Part shown: positions 51,360 through 63,903 of the stretch, piece after piece
Numbering within the stretch: position 1 is the first letter of the stretch
Layout: every line of letters starts with the position of its first letter
Assembly: GCA_944739405.2 (NCBI GenBank)
Contig: OX123190.2
Location: forward strand, 23,968,807 to 24,032,806
Direction of reading: 5' to 3'
From: Euclidia mi
Lineage: Eukaryota > Arthropoda > Insecta > Lepidoptera > Erebidae
DNA length: 64,000 bases
Made by a program: the position numbers and the translations under genes
Notes under the pieces: generated by a model
The model's database searches: none
Seen by the model: the letters and a program-made list of their open reading frames with translations, nothing else
Told to the model about the DNA's origin: nothing

Positions 51360-54103
51360 ACCCCCATTGAGACCGTTATCCTACCAACGGTTGCTGTTAG
51401 GGTCTGGGGGCCTCTGTTGTTGTCCGCACTATATTGGACACAGGTTCACAAGGTTGCATTATTTCCACTTATTTGGTAGGGCAGGTTAAATTAAATATTG
51501 GCTCTTTTCCGATTAGTATTCGGAGAATAGGTGACGTAGCCTCTAATGTTGAAGGGCAAGTTAAGGTTTTGTTTGCCCCTGTTGAATCTTCACACCCGAG
51601 GATTAAAACCTCGGCTATTGTGCTGAAGAATATTTTAGGTATGCATCCACAGAAGCAGCTACCTGCTGCTGTGGTGAATTTGACATCGGGATAGGATCTG
51701 GCAGACCCCAAATTTGACACACCGGGACAAATCGATTTGTTGATTGGCTCTGATGTCCTCGGTGGAATTTTGATTGGTGGGAAACGGGTCTTGGTGCCAA
51801 ATAGTTTGACTGCCATCCCGACCATATTTGGATTTACTTTGATGGGACCAGAACCTAGGGAACCCCCTCCACCCCAACTTGATAATTTGTAGGCTGTAGG
51901 CTCCGTGCTCTCTGATGCGGTCCAGAGGTTTTGGGAGTTAGAGGAGCCCCCTCAAGCTCCCCGTTTGAATCCAGAACATGAGGAGTGCGAGCTGTTCTTC
52001 CAGAAAAACACTGGTCGACTCCGTTCTGGTTGGATCATTACGAAGCAACCTTTTCTGTCTGTTCGGCCTCTGCTTGATGAGTCACGACCTTTAGCCGAAA
52101 AGAGATTGTTGGCTATGGAGCGTCGCATGGGTCGTGATCCGGAGCTCAGACAGAATTATATTGAATTCATGAGAGAATATGAACAATTGGGACACATGTC
52201 GGTGTCAAATTTGGATTGGCGTTCGGTAGAGCACTATTTTCTCCCGCATCATGCGGTATTGAAGCCATCGACTGGCAAGCTGCCCACAGTGTTTGATGGT
52301 TCTGCGCAGAGTTCAACAGGCGTATCCTTGAACCAGTGCTTGCATTCTGGTCCCAAGTTGGTCAAGGATCTTTGTGACGTCATCACCAGATTCCGACGAC
52401 ATCAGGTTGTCTATGTGGCCGATATAAAAATGATGTTCAGGCAGACGATTATCCACTCTGATGACCGTCGCTTCCAGCTGATCCTTTGGAGAGAGAATCC
52501 TCGCGATCCCATGGTCGTTTACGAGCTCAATACCAATACGTACGGGCTATGGTCAAGCCCCTACTTGGCAATACGTTCTCTTTGGGAGCTGGCAAAACGC
52601 GAAGGCTTACGTTTCCCACGAGCTTCCGCCATCTTGAAGGACGATATTTACGTCGATGACATTTGCTCGGGCGCCTCCACAGCGGACGACGCGATCCTCC
52701 TGCGGGACGAATTGTTAGGTATTTTGGCCTCCGCTGGTTATGAGTTGCGCAAATGGATTTCCAAATCACCAGCGCTTTTGAAAGGCTTGCCAGAGGATCA
52801 TCAGCAGGACCCACATTTATTTGAGATTGTTGACAACCCCGCCATGATGGCTGTTCTCGGCGTTCAGTACAGACCAGTCCAAGACATATTTACGTATAAC
52901 GTAGACTTGAAATTGCCTTGTTCTTGGACTAAACGTCTCGTATTGTCTACTGTCGCCAGAACCTTTGATCCGAACGGTTGGATCTGTCCAGTTATATTTT
53001 GGGCAAAATGCTTCTTCACCCACAACAGAAACGTCTGACACCGTTTCTCTCACCACAGGAACGACAGGAGTCCCTCACCTTTTGGATTCGTTCTGTGCAA
53101 CTGGAGCACTTTGAGAAGGAAATTGCTATCCTTAAGTCAGGGAATTTGAAATTATTGGGCGCTGTATCTAAATTGAACCCCTTTTTGGACGATACGGGTC
53201 TCTTGCGCGTTGGAGGGCGTCTCAAGAATGCCAACCTTACGGGGCACGTCACCCCCTGTTGTTACCCAAGGACGGTCATTTGGTACGCTTGTTGGTAATT
53301 GACCGTCACCTTAAAAATTCGCATGCTGGTTGTAATGCTCTGTTGGCCATTTTGCAACGTGAGTTTTGGATTTTATCTGCCCAAAGAATTATTCGGAGTG
53401 TGGTCTTTCGCTGCATCCCTTGCTATAAGCTCAAGGCTTTTACCATGCAGCCCTTGATGGGAGACTTGCCGGCAGATCGCGTAACTGAGAGCAGGACGTT
53501 TGACGGTGTTGGCACGGGCTTCGCTGGTCCCTTTTTGGTGAAAACGTCGACATTTCGAAACAGCAAGACTGTTAAGTGCTACTTGTGTGTTTTTGTTTGT
53601 TTCTCTACTAAGGCCGTTCATTTGGAACTGGTTTCCTCACTTACGACCGAGGCGTTTGTAGCCACATTTGATAGATTTGTATCCCGCAGAGGGCTGCTTT
53701 CCTTGATCCGTTCTGATTGCGGCACTAACTTCAAGGGCACTTATAATTATTTGAATGACGTTTTTAATTTCCTTGAAACCAACAAGGCTGATATTGGCAA
53801 TAGGCTTGCCCGACGTGGGATAAATTGGTTGTTTTCCCCACCAAATTGTCCCACCGGGGCTGTATATTTGAGGCCGCTGTAAAATCGTCCAAAACACACT
53901 TGCGCAGGACAATCGGTGAATCTGTCCTTACATTTGAGGAGCTCGCAACTGTGTTTTGTAAGATAGAGGCCGTTTTGAACTCTAGGCCACTGTGCCCGAT
54001 CTCCTCAGGGGCTGATGGAGTTCCCCGATTTGCTGAGGTCTTGGTGGACGGTTCGATTCTGAGGAGAGCGGTTGCAACGTTGTCACGTCTACCAACCGAT
54101 TAG
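51360..54103 (+). pseudogene. BEL/Pao pol: protease, RT, integrase with RNase H deleted
   Basis: Protease LDTGSQGCIIS (about 51434); TAG at 51692 in IGSDVL-containing sequence. RT: LPTVFDGSAQSSTGVSLNQ, VVYVADIKMMFRQ, TYGLWSSPYLAIRSL and the catalytic IYVDDICSG, then RTFDPNGWICPVIFWAKCF. The sequence then jumps to the integrase N-terminus (SGNLKLLGAVSKLNPFLDD), so RNase H is missing. Integrase zinc domain HLKNSHAGCNALL ... CIPCYKLK. The core has GVGTGFAGPF where the family usually has an Asp before the aromatic residue (catalytic D lost), IRSDCGTNFKG (second D) and CIFEAAVKSSK (E). It stops soon after NSRPLCPISS. Confidence 0.85.
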
Positions 54104-54134
54104 CGGACCGGTAGGCCGGTCCGGGGCGGGTGGA

Positions 54135-54512
54135 TGTTTGAAATAGAAATATTTTTGTGATAAGTTAAATCGATAATATCAGTTTAGTAGCGTGTTACTT
54201 TGTCTATTGAAAATTTCTGACTATGGTCACACTAGGAACTGTCAAATCATTAATGTCATATCACTCTTCATTCTTTGTCGTTTTCCGGAAAAATGTTGTC
54301 TTGCGCTCGCGCCGTTTGTCTTTCACGCGTTTTGGAATTGAATTATATTGGTTAATAACCTTGCAAATATCGCTATTGATGTTGACCGACAGAGTTGCGA
54401 GCGATTGATAAATTGATTATGATAAAATTGTGAACTATTTAACATTTGTAAAGTTGTGCAAATCCGTCCACGTGCTTGTGTCCTGAGGACTTCGTTGGAA
54501 GAAAACCCTGAA
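54135..54512 (+). repeat. possible BEL/Pao 3' LTR
   Basis: A purine-rich GGGGCGGGTGGA precedes TGTTTGAAATAG at 54135, as a polypurine tract precedes an LTR. Without a second copy in the window the far end cannot be set; the end given is a guess. Confidence 0.3.
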
Positions 54513-54599
54513 CGTTGGATTTGCTTGTCATTTTGGCCAAAATTATGAGTGTAATCTTATAGGTCTACTCCACAACATCATCAGAGAAGATCTCAGGTA

Positions 54600-57500
54600 A
54601 GTTGAAATATAATCTAGTGATAATATTTCAATCACAGTATATAACAATCAACATTACTCAGTTATAAGTGCATTCGTAAGAAAGAAGGCTATTCGTGGTG
54701 GCTCTCTAATATATGTATGTATTGTTTGAAATGTAAAGAACGTAAGGATATAGCTAAACTTTCAATCGAGCGCACTGCTGAGATTTCTTGTGTTGAGCTT
54801 GAACAACATATTATAGTGTGTGTGTGTGTCGACCACCACAAAGCAACTTTACTCAGTTTGAAAGCATTATTGAGGATGTCTTAAAACACATAATTTCTAG
54901 TAGGAAGTCTATAATCGTATGCGGCGATTTTAATGTCAATTTGTTAGAAAAATCACCAATTTGTACTAGGTTAGTTAGCTTATTTAGGTCATTTAATTTA
55001 AATGTTTTGTTCTCTGAACCAACTAGAATAACCTCACATTTGTCTACATGCTTAGATAATGTTTTTTGCAATTGTCTTTATTTAAGTAAGGCTGTTTTAA
55101 CTGACTTGACATCGGATCACTGCGGGCAAAAGGTTGTAATTCCAACTAATACAACCCCTAAAGTACAAGAAATTACATGTAGGCCAATGACCTCTGCTCG
55201 CCTAAAACACTTTAGTAATGATGTTGCTGCCAAGATCGCCAGTATTGACTTAACCGTTGATGATCCTGATGAATTATATAAATGCTTATTTAAAATTGTT
55301 AATGATGAGTACACTAAAATTTTTAAACTGAAGACGTTTGCAAGGAGCATTAAAGTAAATTTTTGTGATTGGGCAACAGTAGGTATATACAAAAGTAGAG
55401 CTAGGTTGTATGATCTATATGGTATGAAGAAATACAATTTGAATCCTGAATTTATTCAATATGTTAGAAATTATTCAAAGGTTTTTAAGAGGGCATGTGC
55501 TTTAGCCAAATCCTTATATTTAAGCAATAAAATCAAAGAATCCAAGAACAAAATTAAAACTACTTGGAGCATTATTAACAATGAGACTGGTCGAGCTAAA
55601 TTGGTTGATAACAATTATGAATTAAAATTTAATGGTGAAATTATTACTAGGAAAACTGATGTTGCTCAGACATTTAACAATTTCTTCATAAACATACCAG
55701 TGAACACAACCAGCTGTCTAGATTCATGTCCAAACAAAGCAGAAATGTTGGTTAGGGGCAATGTGAATGAGTGTGATGTGCTTTTTAATTTTAAATATAT
55801 TGACACCAATGACATACTGAAGGTATTCAAGACGCTCAATAATAAAAAATCTGTTGACTTATGGGGCATGTCTGTTAAACTTGTGCGACAAATTATTTCT
55901 AGCTTAGCTCCATATTTAGCTGCAATATTCAACAGATGCATAGATACAGGAGTATTTCCTGATGTAATGAAACACAGTAAAGTAATACCATTATTCAAAA
56001 AGGGATCAAAGAGCGACCCTAGTAATTTTCGGCCAATTTCTATCTTGCCTGCTATTAGTAAAATTTTTGAAAAGTATATTTTGCATCAACTAGAGAGCCA
56101 CTTTCACACAAATAATTTATTTCACAGTGAACAGTATGGCTTTACTAAGGGTCGCTCCACCGTTGATGCCGGTGTAACTTTGTTAAAGCATATTTTCAAT
56201 GCTTGGGAAAACTCGAAGGATGCCATTGGTGTTTTTTGTGACCTATCAAAGGCCTTTGACTGTGTGGAACATAATACGCTTTTACTTAAATTGAAACTTT
56301 ATGGTATTAGAGATACCGCACTCAATCTTGTTGCCAGCTACCTTAGTGATAGAATTCAGTATGTAGATGTTAATGGGAGTAGGTCTTTAGGTTTGCCAGT
56401 AGGAATGGGCGTTCCACAGGGCTCTATTCTCGATCCATTTCTTTTTTTAATATATATTAATGATTTGCCGTTCTTTGTACAAAATTTATGTGATATTGTT
56501 TTGTTTGCCGACGATACGTCACTAATTTTTAAAGTTGATCGTAATTTAAGTAACTTTGATACCGTCAATAACACTCTTGCACAAGTATTAGATTGGTTTT
56601 CGACAAATAATTTAGTACTCAACTCAAGCAAAACCAAATGTGTTAAATTCTCTTTGCCTAATGTCAAAAGTGTTCCTACTAATATAATTTTAAATAAGGA
56701 AACAATTGAACTAGTCGAATCAACCGTATTCTTAGGTGTAACTTTAGATTGTAAGCTTCAGTGGGGCGCCCAAATATCCTGTCTCGCAGTAAAACTTAGT
56801 TCTGCAGCGTTTGCAGTTAGAAAAGTTAGGGAATTCACAGATATAGATACTGCTAGACTAGTTTACTTTAGTTATTTTCACAGCGTAATGTCTTACGGAA
56901 TAATGTTAAGGGGTACAGCTGCTGATATACAGACTATTTTTGTCATTCAAAAAAGGGCCATACGTGCAATTTATAAGTTAGGTGCTAGAGATTCTTTACG
57001 TGATAAATTTAAAGAAGTAGACATATTGACAGTTGCATCGCAATATATATATATATATGCTAACTTAATGTACATTAAGAAAAACTTAATTCTATACCGC
57101 AAAAATAGTGATTTGCACAACGTGAACACAAGGAATAAGCATAAACTGGTGGGAACTAACTACCGTCTACATAAAGTTCAGAACTCATTTGCGGGGATTG
57201 GTATACGATTTTTCAACAAATTGCCTCTTGAAATAATGAATTTACCCATGCACAAATACAAACGGACAATTAGGAACTTTCTGTTACAAAGGGGTTATTA
57301 CACTATTAAGGAATTTTTAAATGATAAGACACCGTGGGGATAGGCTTAGGCTTGTTTAACTCACGATTATTTTATTTACATGTTAAGTGGAGGTGCCTCG
57401 TGAACACATGATTTTTGCAGGATTTGGATATTTTTATGATTTGTTGAATGTAGTTTAACATTATTTATCTCTGAGCATATCATTGTTCACTTGTCACCTT

Positions 57501-58262
57501 CACAAAATTCTTTCTACATTTGCATTCCTTCACGCGTTCCACTAACTTATGTTAATAATAACGATCTGGAAAATGGAGGTAATTGGCGGTCATGGTCAGT
57601 ATACCAATAGATTGTTTCTTACTGCTGGTTCGTATACCGTTGTCGTCATGCTCACTAAAATGTCATTTCTTGTGGTGGCGTCGTGTGTCGGGTCATCCCT
57701 GTCTCTCTAATATGGCGAGAGGGATGATGGCTGGCACATGCGTCATACTCGTGAACGGGTGCTACTTGCGATGACTGGTCGATGACGGTCTTGCGGGCTG
57801 GTATTAGATTTTAATATTTAACTGCATCATTTCCATCATGGTTCTGATCACTTTCGCGGATTGCCTGCATTATTAGGTATATATAATGTAAGTGGATGCT
57901 CCTGTTTCACCATGTCTATTCTGAGGAGGCTAATCAAAAGTATTATGCTTGAGTATTATGATGTACAGTAAATATATACAAGTGATATAGAAGGTGTAAC
58001 AGTTGCAGCACCTTACAAAATGTAAATTGTGTATTATGCAAAACCTGGCGATGAAAAAGAGTGACCGTGAGTTTTATTGCCCGTTCGTTCTCATGGTTCT
58101 ACCTATTGCTTTGCGAACGTGGCAGTAAATGTAAATGTAGAAGCATACAGTAATAATGTTTTAAATTTGAGTATAAGTAATTATTTTATAAATTTATTAT
58201 TATGACGTTCATAAGCGTCACATTGTGACCCAAATGAATAAAGGATTTTGAATTTGAATTTG
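54600..58262 (+). mobile_element. LINE-E: 5'-truncated copy of the LINE-D family
   Basis: Starts within the endonuclease and runs through an unbroken RT frame to 57343, then a 3' UTR sharing blocks with LINE-D, ending AATGAATAAAGGATTTTGAA followed by (TTTGAA)n. Same orientation as LINE-D, about 10 kb downstream, with the BEL element between. Confidence 0.85.
54640..57343 (+). pseudogene. LINE-E ORF2: partial endonuclease and complete RT
   Basis: The first part (HYSVISAFVRKKAIRGG, about 54650-54815) is out of frame with the rest because of a GT microsatellite near 54820. From 54818 the frame is open for 841 codons: CRPPQSNFTQFE, CGDFNVNLL, TSDHCGQ (endonuclease), then RT blocks NFRPISILPAISKIFEK, QYGFTKGRSTVDA, FCDLSKAFDCV, GVPQGSILDPFLF (Asp where LINE-D has Gly), catalytic LFADDTSLIF, and FLGVTLDCKLQWG. 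The N-terminal endonuclease half is lost, so the copy is non-autonomous although its RT reads through. Confidence 0.85.
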
Positions 58263-59911
58263 AATATATAAAAAAGGGCCCTTTTAAAAAGTTGTTATCT
58301 TTTTAAAAGAAAAAAAAAGATCTTTGCCCTGGGTTAAGGTCTGGATGAATTAATCGCTTCCACTAATCTCTGCAAACCTTACTCAGTTCAAGCCCAGACT
58401 CTGAACAGCTATGTTACCTTCTCACAACACGACAAAGGGAACAACTTTATGTAAAAAAGATCACGGACGTCTAAGCTGCATTTGTGCATAAGCCTTAGTC
58501 TCCCCTCATGTCACAACAATATCCTATCCTTTGTAGATAAAGTACGGATGACAAATGTTCTCCTGTGTATTGAGGTACTACCGCTGTGTTTGTTTAGGGA
58601 CAAAGCCCATGTTTGCTTTGCAAGGGAGGATATTCTAGCGGGAAGAAAAATTCCAAGTTAAATTTCTAAATTTATTGCGTTAGTACCTACGTTGATTTTG
58701 TTGTTTTACTGTACGATGTAATTTCGGGTTGGAATTTTCTGGATGGTTATGCAGGAATTTGTTACCTTTATTTCGCGGATCACGTAATTTAGATACCTAT
58801 GTAATGTATTGTATTCTCTTAATTAGAATATCTGGATTATAAGTATATGTTTGAAGGAGACTGTCGAAGATCGTGCTGCTTGGGTTATCAGGGTTGCATC
58901 CAAGACTTTAGGCTTGAAGCCCTGTGGCTGTTTTCTTGTCTGCTTAGGCATCACGCAAGCTGGCCACCAACCACAGCCACCAAGGGCAGAGTGACTACCA
59001 CTCTGCTATAACTAGTGTGCCGCGATTACAGACAACATAGGTATATTAAAATTTATGTATACATCTTGGCGGTATCACCGGTGGCTGACGTTAATATCTC
59101 GTTTGCACTTAAAAAAAAACAAAAATTCTGTCCAAATTTCTTTATTCATCGTGTTTATATTACTAAAACTAGTGGCATTTTCGATACTTTTATGATGCAC
59201 TGTAGCTATATATTCATAAGTACTGAATTATGCATAGCGTCGCATTTTCTCATAAATATGCCTTTTCTCTCACAGCCTTCCTGTATTATTACTCCAGACA
59301 ATAGAACCATTCATAATAACAAACAATTCTCTTCAACCCATGCCTCTATATCTACGTACTAAGTATAGCTAATCTGGTAATAGAACAACAGAACAGGGCA
59401 GGAGGTCTCATTTAGGCTACTAAGCTTTTGTTGTGTGCCGGAAAATCAAGGAGCAACATCATAAAGGACGGGGTCCTTTCAAATCTAACAAATAAGTAGA
59501 TACGAGTAATCTTGTCGTACGCAATTACAGATACTTTCTTTGAAAATGAATTGTCATTCGCAGCGGGATACGTTGTTTGGCTCGTAATTTTGAAGGTAAG
59601 ATTACTCTCTTGCTAGTAATTTGTTTGTAATTTGGTAAAGGCAAAGGTATATAATTATATAACAAAATTAATCAATAAATCGCCTGCTGCGGTATTGACT
59701 TTAGACATTTAATGTAAAGAACTAATGTAAATTTTTATAGAACTTTTTTCTAGTCACTTCTTCAGTTATAGTCAAGTGAGATGTTGAGCTGCGGCACGCA
59801 GAGGTCTAGAGTTCAATATCACGGCACAAAGCGGTGCCTTTTTAAAGTGCATCTTGTATTGTTAATTAGTGCTTACTTTGAGAATATTTTCAGAATTCAA
59901 ACTTCATCATC
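58263..59911. other. unassigned DNA between LINE-E and Dong-2
   Basis: No credible gene; the 115-codon frame at 59015-59362 has no recognisable domain. A short A/T-rich palindrome occurs near 58270-58315 (GGGCCCTTTTAAAAAG). A block near 58900-59000 has a weak inverted pair (GTGGCTG / CAGCCAC). Confidence 0.45.
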
Positions 59912-59929
59912 ATAATAATAATAATAATA
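59912..59929. repeat. (ATA)n tract at Dong-2 5' end
   Basis: Six ATA units preceded by CATCATC and directly followed by the Dong-2 5' end ACAGGATAACTGGCAACAC. Confidence 0.8.
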
Positions 59930-62900
59930 CAGGATAACTGGCAACACTAGAAGTCAACAGACAAAATTTTTCTTAGCTAAATTTTGTATTGGTTTATTTT
60001 AATATTTCTGAGGCTATATACTTTATGTATTACATACGTGATAAACGTATTAATTGTAGAAATTAATAAGATCACAAACTTCTTTAAAAATCAAAAAGAA
60101 AAACACAATTTTAATATCAAGAAACCAAAATGACATCAAATGTCAAATATGTAAACAAAGCAAATAAAGTAAATACGAAAACCCCTAAGAAAAAATGTTG
60201 ACTAGAGCCAGAGCAGCGGCACAAATAAGACCCCCAGACTCGTCACTCAGCTCCGCCTCGCAGCCGCCGGCGCCAGCATTGCTGAGGCGTCGAGCTCATC
60301 GAGTGATGACTAATTTTCCCCGCCGACGACACCAACACCAGCGCGCCGCCGGGGAAGAGGCCGGCCGCCGTCACGCTAGGGACCCCGAGACCCACCGGTT
60401 TCGAACAGGGCCCCCGCTGCCGGTGGCGATGTGCGCCGCATGAGATGGACTCAATCGATGATTGAGAACGTCATGCGGGCATATTTTGTGGCTACAGAGG
60501 GAGGAACCAATCTTACGGCGTACCGTGACCGCTTACTGCCTCTATTTCAGGCCCTGGAACCGGCTGTTAACGTTTCGGCACAGCGACTGTCGGATCAATT
60601 GCGAGCCATTCAACGCTGCCGCCTGTTGGATGACGACACACTTGAGAGGCTACGCTCAGACTTGCGAGGTATCCCTGAAATCACACCCTCCACACGCACT
60701 GAGGCTCCAATAGGGCACGTCTCACTCAGGGCCCAAGAAGAAGGTAAGGAACTGATGGACAGGGATATACAAATAAGTACCCAATGCATTGATAAGATAA
60801 GGAGTACTTTGGAGTGCGCCATTGGGGAATATCGGTATGCTACATTAGAAAGCAGACCCCGGCTGCCGCGTTTACCCACGCATAGGAAAAATATAGTGCT
60901 TGTGTGTTCCCTGGATTCACTATTACCTACTTACCTAGACACTAGTGAAAATCTTAGTGATACACACTCAATTCTATACTGCGCTGCCGTAGCGGCGTGT
61001 CGAGTAGCTAATATTAAAATACCAAGCAGTATTACTATTGCTCCTCGAGATACCGTTCCGGCTTGGCAGCGTAGAATTGAGCGTCGTATTGCTGAGACCA
61101 GGGCACTCATAGGCAAGCTAATCTGCTTCAGGTCGGGCAATACCCGCCCGAGAGTGATGCGTTTTGTGAGTCGGGCGTTTAAGGGGACAGGACTTTGTCC
61201 TCAAGAATATCCGTCTCGGGTCACAGAACGCATCGACTTCCTGAAGCAGAAAATCTATGCGTGGGCGAATCGCATCAGGCGGTACAAAAAAAGAATTGAC
61301 CGATATTCCCAAAATCGCGCATTCCAAAGAGATGAGAAGCTGGTTTATAGGAATTGGGAGCGACCTGAACCAGGTGTGGATGATGGGCGTCGACCAGATG
61401 ATGCGAACACGATTGCGTTCTGGCGCAATTTATGGTCGACTCCCGTCAGCCATACAGAGGGTGGCTGGATTAGGGATATTGAGCGATCATGTGAGGTAAT
61501 ACCTCACATGGAGCCTGTAGCCATAGACGCCAGCGATGTAAATTGTGCAGTCCGTCCGTTAGCCAATTGGAAATCTGCGGGCCCGGACGGGTTGCACAAT
61601 TTCTGGTTAAAATGGTTACGCAGTGCACATGTTCGCTTGGCATCCCAATTCCAGTCATCTCTGGACTCAGGATCGCTGCCAAGTTTTATGACAACTGGCG
61701 TAACTCATCTACTCTTTAAGTCTGGTATTACCACGGAGCCTACGAACTATAGGCCGATTACTTGCCTACCGACGGTGTATAAAGTTTTTACATCCATTTT
61801 GAGAACAAAATTGGCACTACACATATTCAACAATAATATCTTATCTGAGTCTCAAAATGGATGTAGAAGCCGGGCACGTGGTACTAAGGAGCTACTCCTT
61901 ATCGACATGGCCATTAGCCAACAGGTGCGCCGTAGTCGAAAGAATCTGGCGACATGCTGAATAGACTATAAGAAGACCTATGACTCTGTGCCACATACGT
62001 GGCTTTTGAGGGTGCTAGAGTTGTACAAAGAAGATGCAACTCTATGCATCCTCTTGAGGACATGTATGGGGCAGTGGAGTACGATGCTTCGCTATCCAGG
62101 GTGTCGACAGCCTTGCGGGTATGGCGTACCTATAAAGATCAAACGGGGTATTGTCCAAGGCGACAGTTTGAGTCCACTATGGTTTTGCGTAGCACTGAAC
62201 CCGCTGAGCACTTTGCTTGAAAGTTCAGGGCTAGGCTATCGGTTGCAGACTAGAGGTCAGGTTATTTCTCACCTCCTTTTCATGGATGACCTCAAACTAT
62301 TTGCCCCCACTGACCTCCAATTAACTGAGTTACTAAAGATAACTGAAAGCTTTAGTAATTCAATTAAGATGGAGTTCGGTGTGGATAAATGTGCGGTCAT
62401 GCATGTAAAGCGAGGCAGGAGTGTGGAATCTGATGGTATAGAGCTCTCAGATTTCACACAACTTAGATCTCTCTCTACAACGGAAACCTACAAATATCTG
62501 GGTATGTCGCAGGCATTAGGCATTGATGACGCTGGCATGAAACAGGCGTTGCAGGCACGTTTCTTTGGCCGCCTGAAGAAAGTCTTAAAAAGCTTTTTAT
62601 CGGGCGGAAATAAGGTGCGTGCCTGTAACGGTTGGGCCATGCCCGTCTTAATGTACTCCTTCGGCATACTCAGAAGGACTCAAACAGAATTGGACGCCTT
62701 GGATAGGAAAGTTCGCTGTCTACTCACCACATACCGGATGCATCACCCGCGTTCGTCGGTGATGAGATTGTACATCCCGCGCAAGTGTGGGGGTCGTGGC
62801 TTCTTGAGTGCCAAGACCCTCCACAATCGCGAGGTGTGCAATCTCAGAGAATACTTTCTCCACACCGTGTGCACCGAGATGTGGTCGCTGTGGACAGAGG

Positions 62901-63888
62901 GTTTACCCCGCTGGGTCTGGCCAAAGAGAACTGGCGCAAACCTGCCGTACTTGGTGTAGAGGAGCGCAGGGAAGTATGGAAAGGTAAAGAGCTGCATGGA
63001 CGTTTTTACCGGGCCTTGCATGGGCCCGACGTAGATTTTCCAGCATCGGTGTCCTGGCTGCGTTTTGGCGATCTTTTCGCCGAAACAGAAGGTTTTGTCT
63101 TTGCGATTATGGACGAAGTTGTCATGACGAACAACTACCGAAAGTATATTCTGAGGGATGGGACGGTCGACATATGTCGGGCATGTCACCAGCCTGGTAA
63201 GTCGCTCAGACATATAGTATCCGGTTGTTCTCGTCTTGCCCACGGTGAATATTTGCATAGACACAACCAAGTAGCCAGGATTGTCCACCAGCAACTTGCC
63301 TTAAAGTACCAACTTGTCGACTCTGAAATACCGTACTACAGGTATGTGCCCGACCCAGCTCTTGAAAATAGTCGTGCTACTCTGTATTGGGATCGGTCTA
63401 TTATTACTGACAGAACTATTGCGGCTAACAAGCCGGACATAGTGGTGATAGACCGATTAGAGCGCCTTGCAATGATCATCGACGTCACCATACCCCATGA
63501 CGAGAATCTCGTGAAAGCCGAAAAAGATAAACAAATTAAGTATTTGGACCTGGCTTACGAGATTGTCGACATGTGGGATGTTGACTCGGCGATCATTGTA
63601 CCGATAGTCGTGACCGTAAATGGTCTTATTGCCAAGAGCCTCGACCACCACCTCAAGAGGCTCTCGTTAGACGGCTGGATCAAGTCCTCTATACAGAAGG
63701 CAGTATTGCTGGACACAACACGTATCGTACGGAGGTTCCTTTCTCTGGAGCCCTAACCACCGGTAGCTTGGTCCCTGTGCCCGATGCCGGTGGGTCTCCG
63801 AGGTCCCATTTTATATATTTAGTTTTATATTTTTATTATTTATTAAGTATATAAAATGAGATGTATGAGAAAGAAAAGAAATAAACGG
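59930..63888 (+). mobile_element. Dong-2: R4/Dong-type LINE, second copy
   Basis: Plus-strand copy of the Dong-1 family, with the same 5' motif (AACTGGCAACAC) and the same 3' UTR (CCACCGGTAGCTTGGTCCC), flanked by A/T triplet tracts at 59912-59929 and 63889-63903. The 3' UTR beyond about 63815 differs from Dong-1. Confidence 0.82.
60195..63756 (+). pseudogene. Dong-2 ORF: RT plus restriction-like endonuclease, broken
   Basis: Starts MLTRARAAAQIRPPDSS; a frameshift between 60300 and 60440 leads to a 509-codon frame (60431-61960) covering the N-terminal helical domain (RMRWTQSMIENVMRAYF), linker and first RT motifs. TGA at 61958 replaces the Trp codon that Dong-1 retains before IDYKK. The frame continues through KTYDSVPHTW, RGIVQGDSLSPLWFCVAL and the catalytic LLFMDDLKLFA, shifts near 62870, and ends with the zinc motif CRACHQPGKSLRHIVSGC and the nuclease KPDIVVIDR / IIDVTIP. 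Lesions differ from those of Dong-1, so the two copies decayed independently. Confidence 0.82.
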
Positions 63889-63903
63889 AATAATAATAAT
63901 AAT
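63889..63903. repeat. (AAT)n tract, Dong-2 3' flank and LINE-A-type tail
   Basis: Five AAT units between the Dong-2 3' UTR and the CTTTATTGTACACC end of a LINE-A-family copy. Confidence 0.8.

Larger units (their letters stand above)
49558..54134 (+). mobile_element. BEL/Pao LTR retrotransposon, degraded internal region
   Basis: In order: gag (49558-51290), protease (about 51430), RT (51905-53038) and integrase (53052-54103), the BEL/Pao arrangement. It is defective: multiple frameshifts, a 122-bp MITE in gag, loss of RNase H, loss of the first integrase Asp, truncation after the integrase core, and no recognisable 5' LTR. A 3' LTR may start at 54135. Confidence 0.85.

Noticed and set aside
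54597..54602. Splice donor CAG/GTAAGT upstream of LINE-E
   Set aside because: An isolated consensus with no exon or acceptor that can be tied to a gene.
59015..59362. 115-codon plus-strand frame
   Set aside because: No recognisable domain, AT-driven composition, no supporting context.
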